Shown here one piece after another: positions 44,973 through 56,027 of a stretch of DNA of 64,000 bases (its first letter is position 1; each line of letters starts with the position of its first letter). A program made the position numbers and the translations under genes. The notes under the pieces are model-generated. The model did no database searches. It saw nothing but the letters and a program-made list of their open reading frames with translations, and had not been told where the DNA came from. Location: NCBI RefSeq assembly GCF_024323335.1, contig NC_066585.1:181740294-181804293 (forward strand), in the 5' to 3' direction. This DNA is from Lathyrus oleraceus. Lineage: Eukaryota; Streptophyta; Magnoliopsida; Fabales; Fabaceae.

Positions 44973-45930
44973 GAGACCTCATTCCATTCATTTCACACGC
45001 CTAATTCAACCTGAAATGCTGCAGAATTCTTTCCATAGCCATCACTAAAGAAGCAATTTCATTTCTCTCAAATTTTTCAGATCTATAATTCAACTTCATC
45101 TGGTTGAAATCTTAGATCTAATGCTTCTAAACCTTCATCATTCATCTCATTGAACTTCTGTTTAGCAAAGCAAGCAAGGCATCATGCTCAAATTACCAGA
45201 ACTCAAGCTTACACTCCAACTGGAGTTTCCATTTGAGCTTACTTGGAGGATCATTGCCATGATCATCCAAGTGGAAGATACCAGATACATTGAGGATCTC
45301 TTAAGAGACTTATTTAATTGCTTATGCTTTGTGGTTGCTTATTCCAAAGGATGAGAGCTACTTGGATTATCAATATGATCTCAAGAGAGGGACTCCATTG
45401 TGGTTTTGATTCTTCATCCCTCATCTTTTTGTTTTACTTAGGACTTAGCCCTTCTTCTTCATCTCTCCACTCTAACCCAAGCCAAAACTCTTTGTGCAAA
45501 CATTTAACTTTTGTTTTCAACATTAGAAACCTAAGCCTTATGCTTTTGATTTTCAAACTTTCTTTTCATAACACTTATTTTGAATTGAACCTTTAAATCA
45601 ACTTTCACTATTTTGTACATACTTCTAATTGGTAAATATAACCCATTCAAATTTCTTTTGTGGTTCCAATGGCCACTTCTTAATCCAATTTTCCATAACC
45701 TTTAGCTATTATGTTTGAGTTATCTTTGTGGTAGATGTAATACTCACCTATGTCCTTAGTGATGGACAATGAGTCTTCCATGCTTATTATAGGGTTAACC
45801 CCTCACTAGCATGTTGAAGCTATCCTCACATGGTGGATTTGTGGTTTGGTTGAGTTTTCTCCCTTTGATAACAAAAGACCTTAAGGCTTTTGGACCAATC
45901 AATTCACCAACTTGTTTTGAGATTTTTATC

Positions 45931-46000
45931 CCGAACTACGAGATTTTGATCCTAATCTTTTTTTTAAGATGGTACGTAGGCAATGGGTTTATCCATCCAA
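45931..46000 (+). other. Double-hairpin module, Ogre-D 5' LTR
   Basis: CCGAACTACGAGATTTTGAT, hairpin 1 (arms ATCTT / AAGAT, loop of T), linker GGTACGTAGGCA, hairpin 2 (arms ATGG / CCAT, loop GTTTAT). Most diverged version, a single copy per LTR; repeated at 61315-61384 in the 3' LTR. Confidence 0.6.
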
Positions 46001-46109
46001 ACACAAAATGTAAATAACTTGTATATTCTCTTCTCATCTCTTCAATCATGTTTGCACAAACAAATTTTCACAAAACAAACAACCTTTGCAACAAGTATGA
46101 AAAGGGCTC

Positions 46110-46125
46110 CCTAGGAGGACCTAGG
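46110..46125 (+). other. AGTA-type hairpin, Ogre-D 5' LTR
   Basis: Arms CCTAGG / CCTAGG around AGGA. The 3' LTR copy (61494-61509) has loop AGTA. Followed by GGGTGCCTAACACCTTCCC. Confidence 0.75.
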
Positions 46126-46341
46126 ATGTTTTGGGTGCCTAACACCTTCCCATTACATAACCAACCCCCTTACCCAGATCTCTGTTTCTTTTACTAGTTT
46201 TTGTTAAAACTTTTAGGTTTTTGTTCGCTTTCTAACCATTCCTTTGGATAAATAGAAGTGCGGTGGCGACTCGACTTTGTATCATTTACCTTAGATTTAG
46301 TCAATGTCTCTAATGGTAACGAATACCCCGCTACAGAAAAG

Positions 46342-46359
46342 TGGCGACTCTGCTGGGGA
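46342..46359 (+). other. Primer binding site of Ogre-D (tRNA-Arg type)
   Basis: TGGCGACTCTGCTGGGGA, six bases after the LTR end (GAAAAG spacer, longer than the GC spacer of A and B). Confidence 0.9.
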
Positions 46360-47254
46360 GATGTATTTGCCTAGTGGGTTTTGCCAACTTTTCATGCTTG
46401 TTGTATTGTATTTGTTTTATGACATATTTTTGTGCAATTTGGGATTACTGTATTGTATGTAATGATTGAACTGCTTGATATTAATTCCTTGTATGCTTGG
46501 TGATCTTTGTGAGATGAGTTCTATACCCGGACTCGAGTGCACTTAGGATAGGAGAATGGCGTAGTCTTGTTGACTTGTGTGGAGTTATTCCTTAGCAAGT
46601 TGACTTGCAAGTCCATTCACTTGGTGGAGGTTATGTTGGGATCAATAATGTCATACAAGTAAGTTGTGGTTAGACATTACTCTTTCCAATATAGACCTTA
46701 GAAGCCAAGGATCTTAGTTTACCAAGCCCATCTTGGCCTATTCTTAGGATGTAGTGCGAAAGTCGTTCAAGTGTAAGATTTGATACGATTGTTACGTGAT
46801 ACTACACTCATAAGAGTCTCTCTTGAGAATATTTTTGGAATACAAGTAGTCGTTTCTCCGATAATATCCGAAAGAGGGGATGATGACTATGGGAACCTCT
46901 TGTAGAACATGTTTGGCAGGTTTAAACCCTAGTACACTCCCTTTTGGGTGGTTCTTAACCTAACTCCATGCTCGTGACTTACAACAAACCCTTGATTCAT
47001 GGTTGATCCGTTCATGAATCCTTAATATCAATGGAACTTGGGTGTTGATAAGGTGTAAACCATAATCCACCAAAATGTATGATTGATATTAAGGATAATA
47101 TGATCCATCCCATGACCTTTGTTTGGTGTGTTTTGCTTGATCCTTGAGTGTGATTGTTGCATTCATGCATTCATGCACCCATTTGCATCCATATCATCAA
47201 TAAATAAGAAAATTTTCAAGGAACTTAAGGGGTTTATTTGCAAAATTTTCAGAC
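46360..47254 (+). other. 5' untranslated leader of Ogre-D
   Basis: Non-coding; no domain, repeat array or clear signal recognised. Contains ATACCCGGACTCGAGTGCAC, comparable with the CCCAGGCCCGAGTATACACC segment of the Ogre-B leader (22333-22352), so the leaders are related. Confidence 0.5.
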
Positions 47255-48706
47255 ATGGAAAAACAAGGAAGGAATACAAAGAAGTACAGCTTCAGGCAAC
47301 CAGATTTGAAAGAGTTAAGGAATCTGACATCCTATGTATTAGATCCTTTGGGTTTCAAGGCTCGTTTTGGGAAGCTTCTTCCTCTTCTGACTACTCAGGT
47401 GGATGAAGGATTGGTGAGTGTATTGGTGCAGTTTTATGATCCCTTGTACCGTTGCTTCACGTTTCCGGATTTCCATCTTTTGCCTACCCTTGAGGAGTAT
47501 GCCTACCTGGTGGGCCTACCTAACCTAGACCAGTTGCCGTTCAGTGGCTCGGAAAGTATTCCTACTTATCAAGAGATAGCTGACATGTTGCACATAGATG
47601 AATCTCTGGTTGGTGCTCATATGACTACCCAAGGTGGAATTCAAGGTCTCCCTTCTGAGTTCCTCATTGCTCAAGCTACTATATATGGGAAGGCCATGAG
47701 TGAGGATGCCTTTGAAGCCATATTTGTACTTCTCATCTATGGATTGGTATTGTTCCCCAACATCGACAAGTTTGTGGATGTGAACGCTATTAGGATCTTT
47801 TCTACTCTTAATCCCGTTCCGACTCTGTTGGGTGATGCTTATTTCTCTTTGCATATGAGGAATGCAAAGGGTGGTGGTGCTATTGTGTGATGTTTGCCTC
47901 TGTTGTATAAGTGGTTTATTTCTCACTTACCGCAGACGGTCGCCTTCAAGGAGAACAAATGATGTCTACGGTGGTCCACGAGACTTATGTCTCTCACTAA
48001 TGATGATATCTCTTGGTACAACCATGTGTATGATGGTGTGCAGATTATCGACTCTTGTGGTGAATTCTCCAATGTGCCTCTTCTCGGTACATGTGGTGGG
48101 ATTAACTACAACCCTATTTTGGCACGTCATCAGCTTGGGTTCCCCCTAAAGGTAAAACCTAATAACATTCTGTTAGAGGGTGTGTTCTTTCAGGAGGGTA
48201 AAGATCCCCAAGGCTTGAAGGGAAGAATGGTTCGTGCTTGGCGCAAGATTCATAGGAAAGGAAGGAAAGAGTTGGGTCTTAAGAACTGTGTCGCTTTGGA
48301 GCCTTATACTAATTGGGTTAGGAAGAGAGCGTCTGAGTATCTCATGCCTTACGAGTATCCGAGACCTACACCTTTGGTTATGGCTGGGCCTTCAACCCTC
48401 CCTGACCAAGGAGTAGAGGAGTTGAGAGACGAAGACCGCTCACGTGCTTGGATCCGTGAAAGAGAGGAGTTGCTTCAGCAGATCAAGGAGAAGGACGCTT
48501 TGATCGAGTTCCTCGAACATCAGGTTATTGATGATCCTGATGATGCATGGACTTCTCTACTTCCTCAGTCTTCCAAGTTTTGGAAGAGGAAGTGTGATCG
48601 ACTCGCCAAGGAGAAGGCGGATATGGAGGCAGCCTACGAGAAAGAGGTGAAGAGGCTTCGTGCATCCTATCTTCCTGTGTCCCGAGCTTTAGATGATTGT
48701 TTCTAG
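47255..48706 (+). pseudogene. Ogre ORF1 protein (unknown function), two in-frame stops
   Basis: MEKQGRNTKKYSFRQPDLKELRNLTSYVLDPLGFKARFGKLLPLL...YDPLYRCFTFPDFHLLPTLEEYAYLVGLP...AMSEDAFEAIFVLLIYGLVLFPNIDKFVDVNAIRIF, then TGA at 47888-47890 and TGA at 47960-47962, all one frame, continuing MSLTNDDISWYNHVYDGVQIIDSCGEFSNVPLLGTCGGINYNP...NWVRKRASEYLMPYEYPRP and ending in a charged coiled-coil tail (REELLQQIKEKDALIEFLEHQ..., KEKADMEAAYEKEVKRLRA). ORF1 upstream of gag is a hallmark of Ogre; its role is unknown. The full length would be 483 codons. The F-P-D-F-H-L-L-P-T-L-E-E-Y segment resembles plant-mobile-domain-type and aminotransferase-like families, only by impression. Confidence 0.85.
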
Positions 48707-48947
48707 GGATCCATAGGATGATTATTTTCCTTTTCTCTTGTGTATGATTGACATTGTTGTACTTCTTTTCCCTGATATTATTTGATGAGATATTTCCATA
48801 CGTAATAAATGTTTAGTATTTCCAAAATTTGCGAATAAAACCCTAGAGTTCCTTTGAAATATAAAACAAATCATATGCACAAACATTGCATGCATCATTA
48901 ACATAAGCAGGTTTTGTTTCCGGCTTCTTGTCCTGTGGTCTAACTCT

Positions 48948-51407
48948 GTGTCCTTCATTTATTTTGAAGACAAGCTGACTCACCGGTACTACACTAGAGC
49001 CAACATTTCAAGACTGATGGATCATCTAGAGCAACAGAACCGTGAGCTGAAAGAGGAAGTGGCTAGACTGAGTGCCTTGATGGAATCATTCTTAGCTTCC
49101 CAGAGCCAGTCTTCTCCGACGCCTTCAACTCCTCCCCAGAGGACAGTCATCTCTGAGATTATCTCCTCAACTGTGCCTGCAGCCAGTGCATATTTTGCTC
49201 CAGCGGCCATGCCAGCCGGATTCCCGTGGAGGATGCCTCCCAATTTCATTCCTGAGGGTCCTGCTCCAACTTTTTCTTCTATGCCGGCATCTAGCCCGGT
49301 CCTTGTTGTTCCTCCTCTTGTTGTGCATACCATACCTAGGGTAGACGACACCATCTATCATTCTGAGCCGTCTGAAGGCCCAGATGTCTATGAAAAGATG
49401 GACGCTATGAATGATCAATTTCTTGAGCTTCGCAAGGAATTGAAAACTCTTCGAGGAAAGGATCTTTTTGGCAAGTCTGTCGCTGAACTGTGCTTGGTTC
49501 CCAATGTGAAGATCCCTGTAAAATTCAAAGTCCATGACTTTCAAAAATACAAGGGAAATACTTGTCCTCTCAGCCACCTGGTCATGTATGCCAGGAAAAT
49601 GTCAACTCAAACCGATAATGATCAGTTGCTCATCCACTACTTTCAGGACAGCTTGTCTGGTGCCGCTCTGCGTTGGTATATGGGTTTAGACAGTGCAAAC
49701 ATCCGATCCTTCAACGACCTTGGCGAGGCCTTCGTCAAGCAGTACAAGTATAATATGGATATGGCTCCCGATATGGATCAATTAAGGGCCATGTCCCAGA
49801 AGGACAAGGAAACATTCAAAGAATACGCCCAGAGGTGGCGAGAGTTGGCAGCGCAGATCGTGCCTCCGCTACAAGAGAAGGAAATGACCAAGATCTTTCT
49901 GAAGACTTTGAGTTCATTCTATTATGAGTGGATGATTGCTAGCGCTCCTTCTGACTTCACCGAGATGGTGAATATGGGGATGCGTCTAGAAGAAGGGGTT
50001 AGAGAAGGGTGTCTGACCAGAGAAGAAGGCTCTTCTGCCAAACGTTATGGGGCGTTTGCAAAGAAGAAAGATGGAGAGGCACATGCCGTGACTTCCCATG
50101 TAAAACCAAGAAGACCCTCTGTGAGGAGGAAGACCGTGCGTCCCGCCGGTAACCAGCACCAGGTGGCTCATATAGCACCTGTTTTCAGAGACAATCAACA
50201 GTATCAGCAACATAGTAACAATCAACAACCACATCCATAATATCAGCAACAACGGCACCGACCGCAGCAGCAGGCCTACCAGCCTCGAAACAGTAATCAA
50301 ACCTGCACGAGTTACGAGAGGAAAAGGGTCACTTTCGATCCTATTCCAATAACGTACGCAGAATTATATCCCTCTTTGATAGAGAGGAAGTTGATTACTC
50401 CGAGAGACCCACCGGCTATACCTGCTAACCCCCAGTGGTGGTATAAGCCCGAGTTACATTATGTTTACCATTCTGGTGCTCCCAACCATGATGTGGAGAA
50501 TTGTTACCCTTTGAAGACCAAGGTTCAAGACCTTGTGAGGTGTGGTATTCTGTGTTTTGAGGACGTAGGTCCTAATGTGAAGAAGAACCCACTGCCCGAG
50601 CATGGGAAATCTGTCAACATGGTCCAGGGTTGCCCTGGCAAGTACAAAGTCAAATACGTCAGTCATATTCGACAGTCTCTTGTCGAAATGCATCGTCTGC
50701 TATGTGATTACAGTCATTATGAGCATGACCATGATAGATGTCGAGTATGCTCTGTTAACCGATTGGGTTGTCGCCAGGTGCGCAAAGATATTCAGGAAAT
50801 GCTGGATGAAGGAGTCATTGAGATTCTTCAGAATAGGAATGTTGACGAAGATAAGCCTGAGGTCAACGTAATTTCCCCAGTATTCCGGATGCCCGAGCCT
50901 GTTATCATCAAGTATGATAGTAGCAAGAAGAAGGCTTATCCTATTCTTATCATTAAGCCTGTCGGTCCTGTACCGTATTCTTCCGAGAAAGCCATCCCCT
51001 TTCCTTACAACGATGTTGTTGTAGAAGATGGGAAAGAGGTGTCCTTGCCATCTTCCTCTGTTGTTAATATTGCGGATGTTAGTGGTTTGACCCGCAGCGG
51101 TTGTGTGTTTTCAGCACCTCCGAAGCCCCAAGCTAATGCTGATTTTGTTGAACGCCCGATTGGGAATGCTGTGAGCACTCCGAATCCGGCACCTGTTGTT
51201 AAGCCCTCCTCTACATTAATAACTCCAACTTCTGTTGGCCCGAGTGGCAATGTGAAAGAAGACTGCGATGAGATGCCGAGGCTCATCAAGAGAAGTGAGT
51301 ACAATGTTGTAGACCAGCTTCTACAAACACCATCCAAGATATCTGTGTTATCATTACTTCTGAATTCAGAACCATACTGCAGAAGGTATTGGATGTGGCA
51401 TATGTAA
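48948..51407 (+). pseudogene. Ogre-D gag
   Basis: From ATG 48948: HRYYTRANISRLMDHLEQQNRELKEEVARLSALMESFLASQ (coiled coil), a Pro/Ser/Ala-rich linker, capsid region about residues 185-345 (VHDFQKYKGNTCPLSHLVMYARKM...LLIHYFQDSLSGAALRWYMGLD...AFVKQYKYNMDMAPDMDQL...FKEYAQRWRELAAQIVPP), a basic stretch KPRRPSVRRKTVRPAG, Gln-rich tail, TAA at 50238-50240, and in the same frame LHYVYHSGAPNHDVENCYPLKTKVQDLV, where the first zinc-binding Cys is a Tyr. The tail runs to SLLLNSEP near 51372, where a frameshift separates it from the protease frame. An acceptor-like TTTATTTTGAAG|AC lies just after the ATG, so the true start may be downstream. Confidence 0.9.
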
Positions 51408-52302
51408 ATCATGATGTCACAATAGAACAATTCGATAGCATTGTTGCAAACATTACCGCTTGTAACAACCTGAGTTTTTGTGACTCTGATCTCCCTGAGG
51501 AGGGAAGAGACCACAACTTGGCTCTACACATATCTATGAATTGCAAAGACGATGCCATGTCCAATGTGCTGGTGGACACTGGGTCATCACTAAACGTATT
51601 TCCAAAAACCACTCTCTCGAAACTGTCATATCAAGGGCCTCCCATGAGGCAGAGTGGAATTGTTGTGAAAGCTTTCGATGGGTCGCGTAAAACTGTGATT
51701 GGGGAAGTTGACCTCCCAGTCAAAATTGGACCAAGTGATTTCCAGATTACCTTCCAGGTTATGGACATCCACCCATCGTATAGTTGTCTCTTAGGCAGAC
51801 CATGGATTCACGAGGCGGGCGCCGTGACATCCACCCTACACCAGAAACTGAAATTCGTGAAGAACAAGAAATTGGTAGTGGTAGGGGGAGAAAAGGCTCT
51901 CCTGGTTAGCCATCTGTCTTCCTTCTCGTACATAGATGCTGAGGATGAAGTTGGAACTCCTTTCCAAGCTTTATCTATAACTAAGCCTATTGAGAAGAGA
52001 ACTCCTTCATTTGCTTCCTACAAAGATGCAAAGTTGGCCATTGAGTGTGGTGCAACTGCTGGTTTAGGAAAAATGATTGAGCTAGAAGACAATAAGTCTC
52101 GGGCTGGAATAGGCTTTTCTTCTGGGGTTTTCAACACCAAAGGGCTGTTCAAGAGTGGAGGTTTCATCCACACCGGTCAGGATGAAGAAGCGGCTGCTGT
52201 CTTGGAAGAAGATACAGAGGATTCTGGCAATTTCATCATCCCTGGAGGGGTCTGCAACAATTGGGTCGCTGTGGATATTCCTACAGTTATCCATAAGTCA
52301 AC
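51373..52302 (+). pseudogene. Ogre-D aspartic protease
   Basis: After a frameshift near 51370 the frame reads KVLDVAYVNHDVTIEQFDSIVANITACNNLSFCDSDLPEEGRDHNLALHISMNCKDDAMSNVLVDTGSSLNVFPKTTLSKLSY...FDGSRKTVIGEVDLPVKIGPSDFQITFQVMDIHPSYSCLLGRPWIHEAGAVTSTLHQKLKFV, a retropepsin with DTG active site and the LLGRPW flap-end motif. The C-terminal tail ends NFIIPGGVCNNWVAVDIPTVIHKST at the intron donor. It would cleave Gag-Pol. The domain itself looks intact. Ogre-A and Ogre-B both lack it. Confidence 0.92.
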
Positions 52303-52569
52303 GTAATGATCACTCTGTTTAAAAAACCATTCTCCCATGCCAAAAGGAGGAGTGAGGACATTGTTGGCAACATAAATACAATGATATTTTCATTCAATAA
52401 ATTCATGTTAAATGTTTGTTTTTCCAATCATTTTCCATTTTCGCTTTTTGCATGAAATTGGTGATCACATAAAACCTAATAAAATAGAATAAAATCAATC
52501 TTTTCATCTGCATAATTATTTGCCTTGTTTGATTTCTAAAAGCTTTTCATATCCAAAATCATTATGCAG
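52303..52569 (+). other. Predicted intron of Ogre-D between protease and pol
   Basis: Donor CAAC|GTAATGATC at 52303, acceptor CATTATGCAG|GTTG at 52569, 267 bases, T-rich 3' half. Splicing turns ...HKST-stop into HKS-T-LIKPIEHNDLTPSPNFEFPVFE with the frame kept (codon AC|G). Unspliced RNA ends gag-pro at the TAA overlapping the donor. Matches the regulated splicing reported for pea Ogre. Confidence 0.8.
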
Positions 52570-55500
52570 GTTGATCAAACCCATTGAACATAATGATCTA
52601 ACACCATCTCCCAATTTTGAGTTCCCTGTATTTGAGGCGGAAGAAGATGATGTTGAAGAGATTCCTGAAGAGATTACCCGTCTACTTGAGCATGAAGAGA
52701 AGATCATTCAGCCGCATCTCGAGAATCTGGAAACAGTCAACTTGGGGTCTGAGGATTGTGTTCGAGATTGGGGCACTCCTTGAAGAAACTGTCAAGAAGA
52801 GGTTGATTGAATTGCTACGAGAATATGTTGATGTCTTTGCATGGTCATATGAAGACATGCAAGGTCTAGATATTGATATTGTGCAACATTTCCTACCTTT
52901 GAAACCTGAGTGTGTGCCTGTGAAGCAGAAGCTCAGAAGAACTCATCCTGATATGGCAGTGAAAATCAAAGAGGAAGTTCAGAAGCAAATTGATGCAGGG
53001 TTTCTGGTGACTTCTACATATCCTCAATGGGTGGCCAATATTGTGCCCGTGCCTAAGAAAGATGGAAAAGTTTGGATGTGTGTGGACTACAGAGACTTGA
53101 ATAAAGCTAGTCCGAAAGATGATTTCCCTCTACCACATATTGATATGTTGGTAGACAATACAACTAAATTCAATGTCTTCTCATTTATGGATGGATTTTC
53201 CGGATATAACCAGATCAAGATGGCACCCGAGGATATGGAGAAGACAACATTCATCACACCTTGGGGAACATTCTGTTATCGAGTGATGCCCTTCGGTTTG
53301 AAGAACGCCGGAGCCACGTATCAACGAGCTATGACCACCTTGTTTCATGATATGATGCACAAGGAGATCGAGGTGTATGTTGACGATAAGATTGCTAAGT
53401 CAAGAACGGAAGTTGAACATGTAGAGCATTTGTTGAAGCTTTTCCAGCGTTTGAGGAAATATAAGCTTCGTCTGAATCCCAATAAGTGTACATTTGGAGT
53501 CCGTTCTGGCAAGTTATTGGGCTTCATTGTTAGTGAAAAAGGTATTGAGGTTGATCCTGCAAAGGTCAAAGCAATACAAGAGATGCCTGCGCCCAAAACT
53601 GAGAAACAAGTCCGAGGTTTTCTTGGCCGCTTGAATTATATTTCCAGATTCATATCCCACATGACTGCCACATGTGCGCCGATATTCAAGCTCCTCTGGA
53701 AAGATCAGTCTCATGATTGGACCGAGGATTGCCAGAAAGCTTTCGACAATATTAAAGAGTATCTGTCTGAACCTCCGATTCTATCTCCGCCTGTGGAAGG
53801 AAGACCTTTGATCATGTATCTAACTGTTCTTGAAGACTCAATGGGTTATGTCCTCGGTCAGCAAGACGAATTAGGGAAGAAGGAGTATGCTATTTACTAC
53901 CTGAGTAAGAAGTTCACTGATTGTGAGTCTCGATACTCAATGCTTGAGAAGATATGATGTGCTCTGGCTTGGGCTGCTAAGCGCTTACGCCAGTATATGA
54001 TAAATCATACGACTTGGTTGATATCCAGAATGGATCCAATCAAGTACATCTTCGAGAAGCCTGCTTTAACAGGAAGAATTGCCCGTTGGCAGATGTTGTT
54101 ATCTGAGTATGATATTGAGTATCGAGCTTAGAAGGCTATTAAAGATAGTATCTTGGTTGACCATTTGGCACATCAGCCTATTGAAGATTATCAGTCAGTT
54201 CAGTATGACTTCCCGGATGAGGAAATTCTGTATTTGAAAGTGAAAGATTGCGATGAGCCTACACTCGATGAAGGGCTAGAGCCTGGTTCCAGATGGAGTA
54301 TGGTGTTTGATGGCGCTGTAAATCAGTATGGAAATGGTATTGGGGCAGTGATTATTACTCCTCAGGGCACACATATTCCTTTTACAACAAGGCTAACTTT
54401 CAAATGCACGAATAATATGGCTGAGTATGAGGCCTGTATTATGGGATTGGAGGAATGTATTGATCTAAGGATCAAGCATCTTGATGTATATGGTGATTCG
54501 GCCCTCGTTGTTAATCAGATTAATGGTGAATGGGAAACGAATCAGCCTGGTCTCATTCCATATAGAGATTATGCGAGGAGGATTTCAACGTTCTTTACTG
54601 AGGTTGACTTCCATCATATTCCTCGAGATGAGAATCAGATGGCAGATGCTATCGCTACGCTAGCTTCAATGATTGTGGTAAAACTTTGGAATGAAGTCCC
54701 CAATATCACTGTGATGCGCTTGGACAGACCAACACATGTATTTGCAGTAGAAGAAGTGAAAGATGACAAGCCATGGTATTATGACATCAAGTGTTTCCTT
54801 CAGAACCAAATTTACCCGCCTGGGACGTCTGTAAAAGATAGGAAGACTTTGAGGAGATTGTCGGGTAGTTTCTACCTCAATGGCGAAGTGCTTTATAAGA
54901 GAAATTTTGACATGGTTCTGCTCAGATGGGTGGATAGACACGAAGCAGACCTGTTAATGACTGAGGTCCATGAGGGTTCATTTGGTACTCATTCCAATGG
55001 ACATGCCATGGCTAGAAAGATGTTGAGAGCAGACTACTATTGGCTGACAATGGAGTCTGACTGCTGCAAATACGTGAAGAAATGCCACAAGTGTCAGATT
55101 TACGCGGATAAGATTCATATTCCTCCGACACTTTTGAATGTGATTTCATCACCTTGGCCTTTCTCCATGTGGGGAATTGACATGATTGGCATGATAGAGC
55201 CAAAAGCATCTAATGGGCACAGATTTATTCTCGTAGCAATTGATTACTTTCCTAAGTGGGTTGAAGCGGAATTGTATGCAAACGTGACCAGGCAGGTGGT
55301 CGTGAAGTTTATCAAGAATCAACTTATATGCCGCCATGGTGTGCCAGACAAGATCATTACTGATAATGGGTCTAACTTGAACAACAAAATGATGAAAGAA
55401 CTGTGTAGCGAGTTCAAGATAGCACATCATAATTCTTCTCCTTACAGACCCAAGATGAATGAGGTTGTTGAAGCTGCTAATAAGAATATCAAGAAGATTA

Positions 55501-56027
55501 TCTAGAAGATGGTTGTCACGTATAAGGATTGGCATGAGATGCTGCCATTCGCTTTGCATGGATATCGTACATTTGTCTGCACTTCAACAGGGGAAACCCC
55601 TTTCTCTCTTGTTTATGGCATGGAGGTTGTACTCCCAGTAGAGGTGGAGATCCCATCAATGAGAGTCTTGATGGAAGCCAAGTTGACTGATGCTGAATGG
55701 GTTCAGAGTCGTTATGACCAACTGAATTTGATAGAAGAGAAGAGATTGACTGCCATGTGCCATGGTCAGTTGTATCAGCAGAGAATGAAGAAAGCTTTTG
55801 ATAAGAAGGTCAAGCCTCGTGTGTTCCAAGAAGGTGACCTTGTGCTCAAGAAAGTCTTGACTTTTGCGCCCGATTCCAGGGGCAAGCGGACTTCAAACTA
55901 TGAAGGTCTGTATGTTGTTATGAGAGCCTTTTCAGGTGGTGCGTTGATACTTACAACTATGGATGGGGAGGATTTCACTCGTCCTGTGAATTCAGATGCA
56001 GTCAAGAAATACTTCGCCTATAAATAA
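52570..56027 (+). pseudogene. Ogre-D pol: RT, RNase H, aRNH, integrase
   Basis: Frame 1 from the acceptor (LIKPIEHNDLTPSPNFEFPVFEAEEDDVEEIPEEI...) shifts near 52760, then one frame to 56027 with TGA 53955-53957, TAG 54129-54131 and TAG 55503-55505. RT: VDYRDLN, FSFMDGFSGYNQIKM, MPFGLKNAGATYQRAM, YVDD at 53376-53387 (followed by K instead of M). RNase H: YLTVLEDSMGYVLGQ...AIYYLSKKFTDCESRYSMLEK. aRNH: MVFDGAVNQYGNGIGAVI (Asp codon 54309), NNMAEYEACIMG, GDSALVVNQ, RDENQMADAIA. Integrase: EVHEGSFGTHSNGH...CHKCQIY, catalytic Asp 55179, Asp 55362 and Glu 55470 (35 residues apart), GPY/F-like end NYEGLYVVMRAFSGGAL, last residues SDAVKKYFAYK. All key residues are present; only the frame breaks disable it. 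Confidence 0.95.

Larger units (their letters stand above)
43604..46335 (+). repeat. 5' LTR of Ogre-D
   Basis: 2,732 bp, TGTAAGACCCCAATTTTGTCC...CCCGCTACA. TATA 44965-44972. One double-hairpin module at 45931-46000 and AGTA-type hairpin (loop AGGA here) at 46110-46125. It lacks about 160 bp that the 3' LTR has at 59137-59300. The deletion ends share CATGG, which suggests slippage or illegitimate recombination. Confidence 0.95.
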
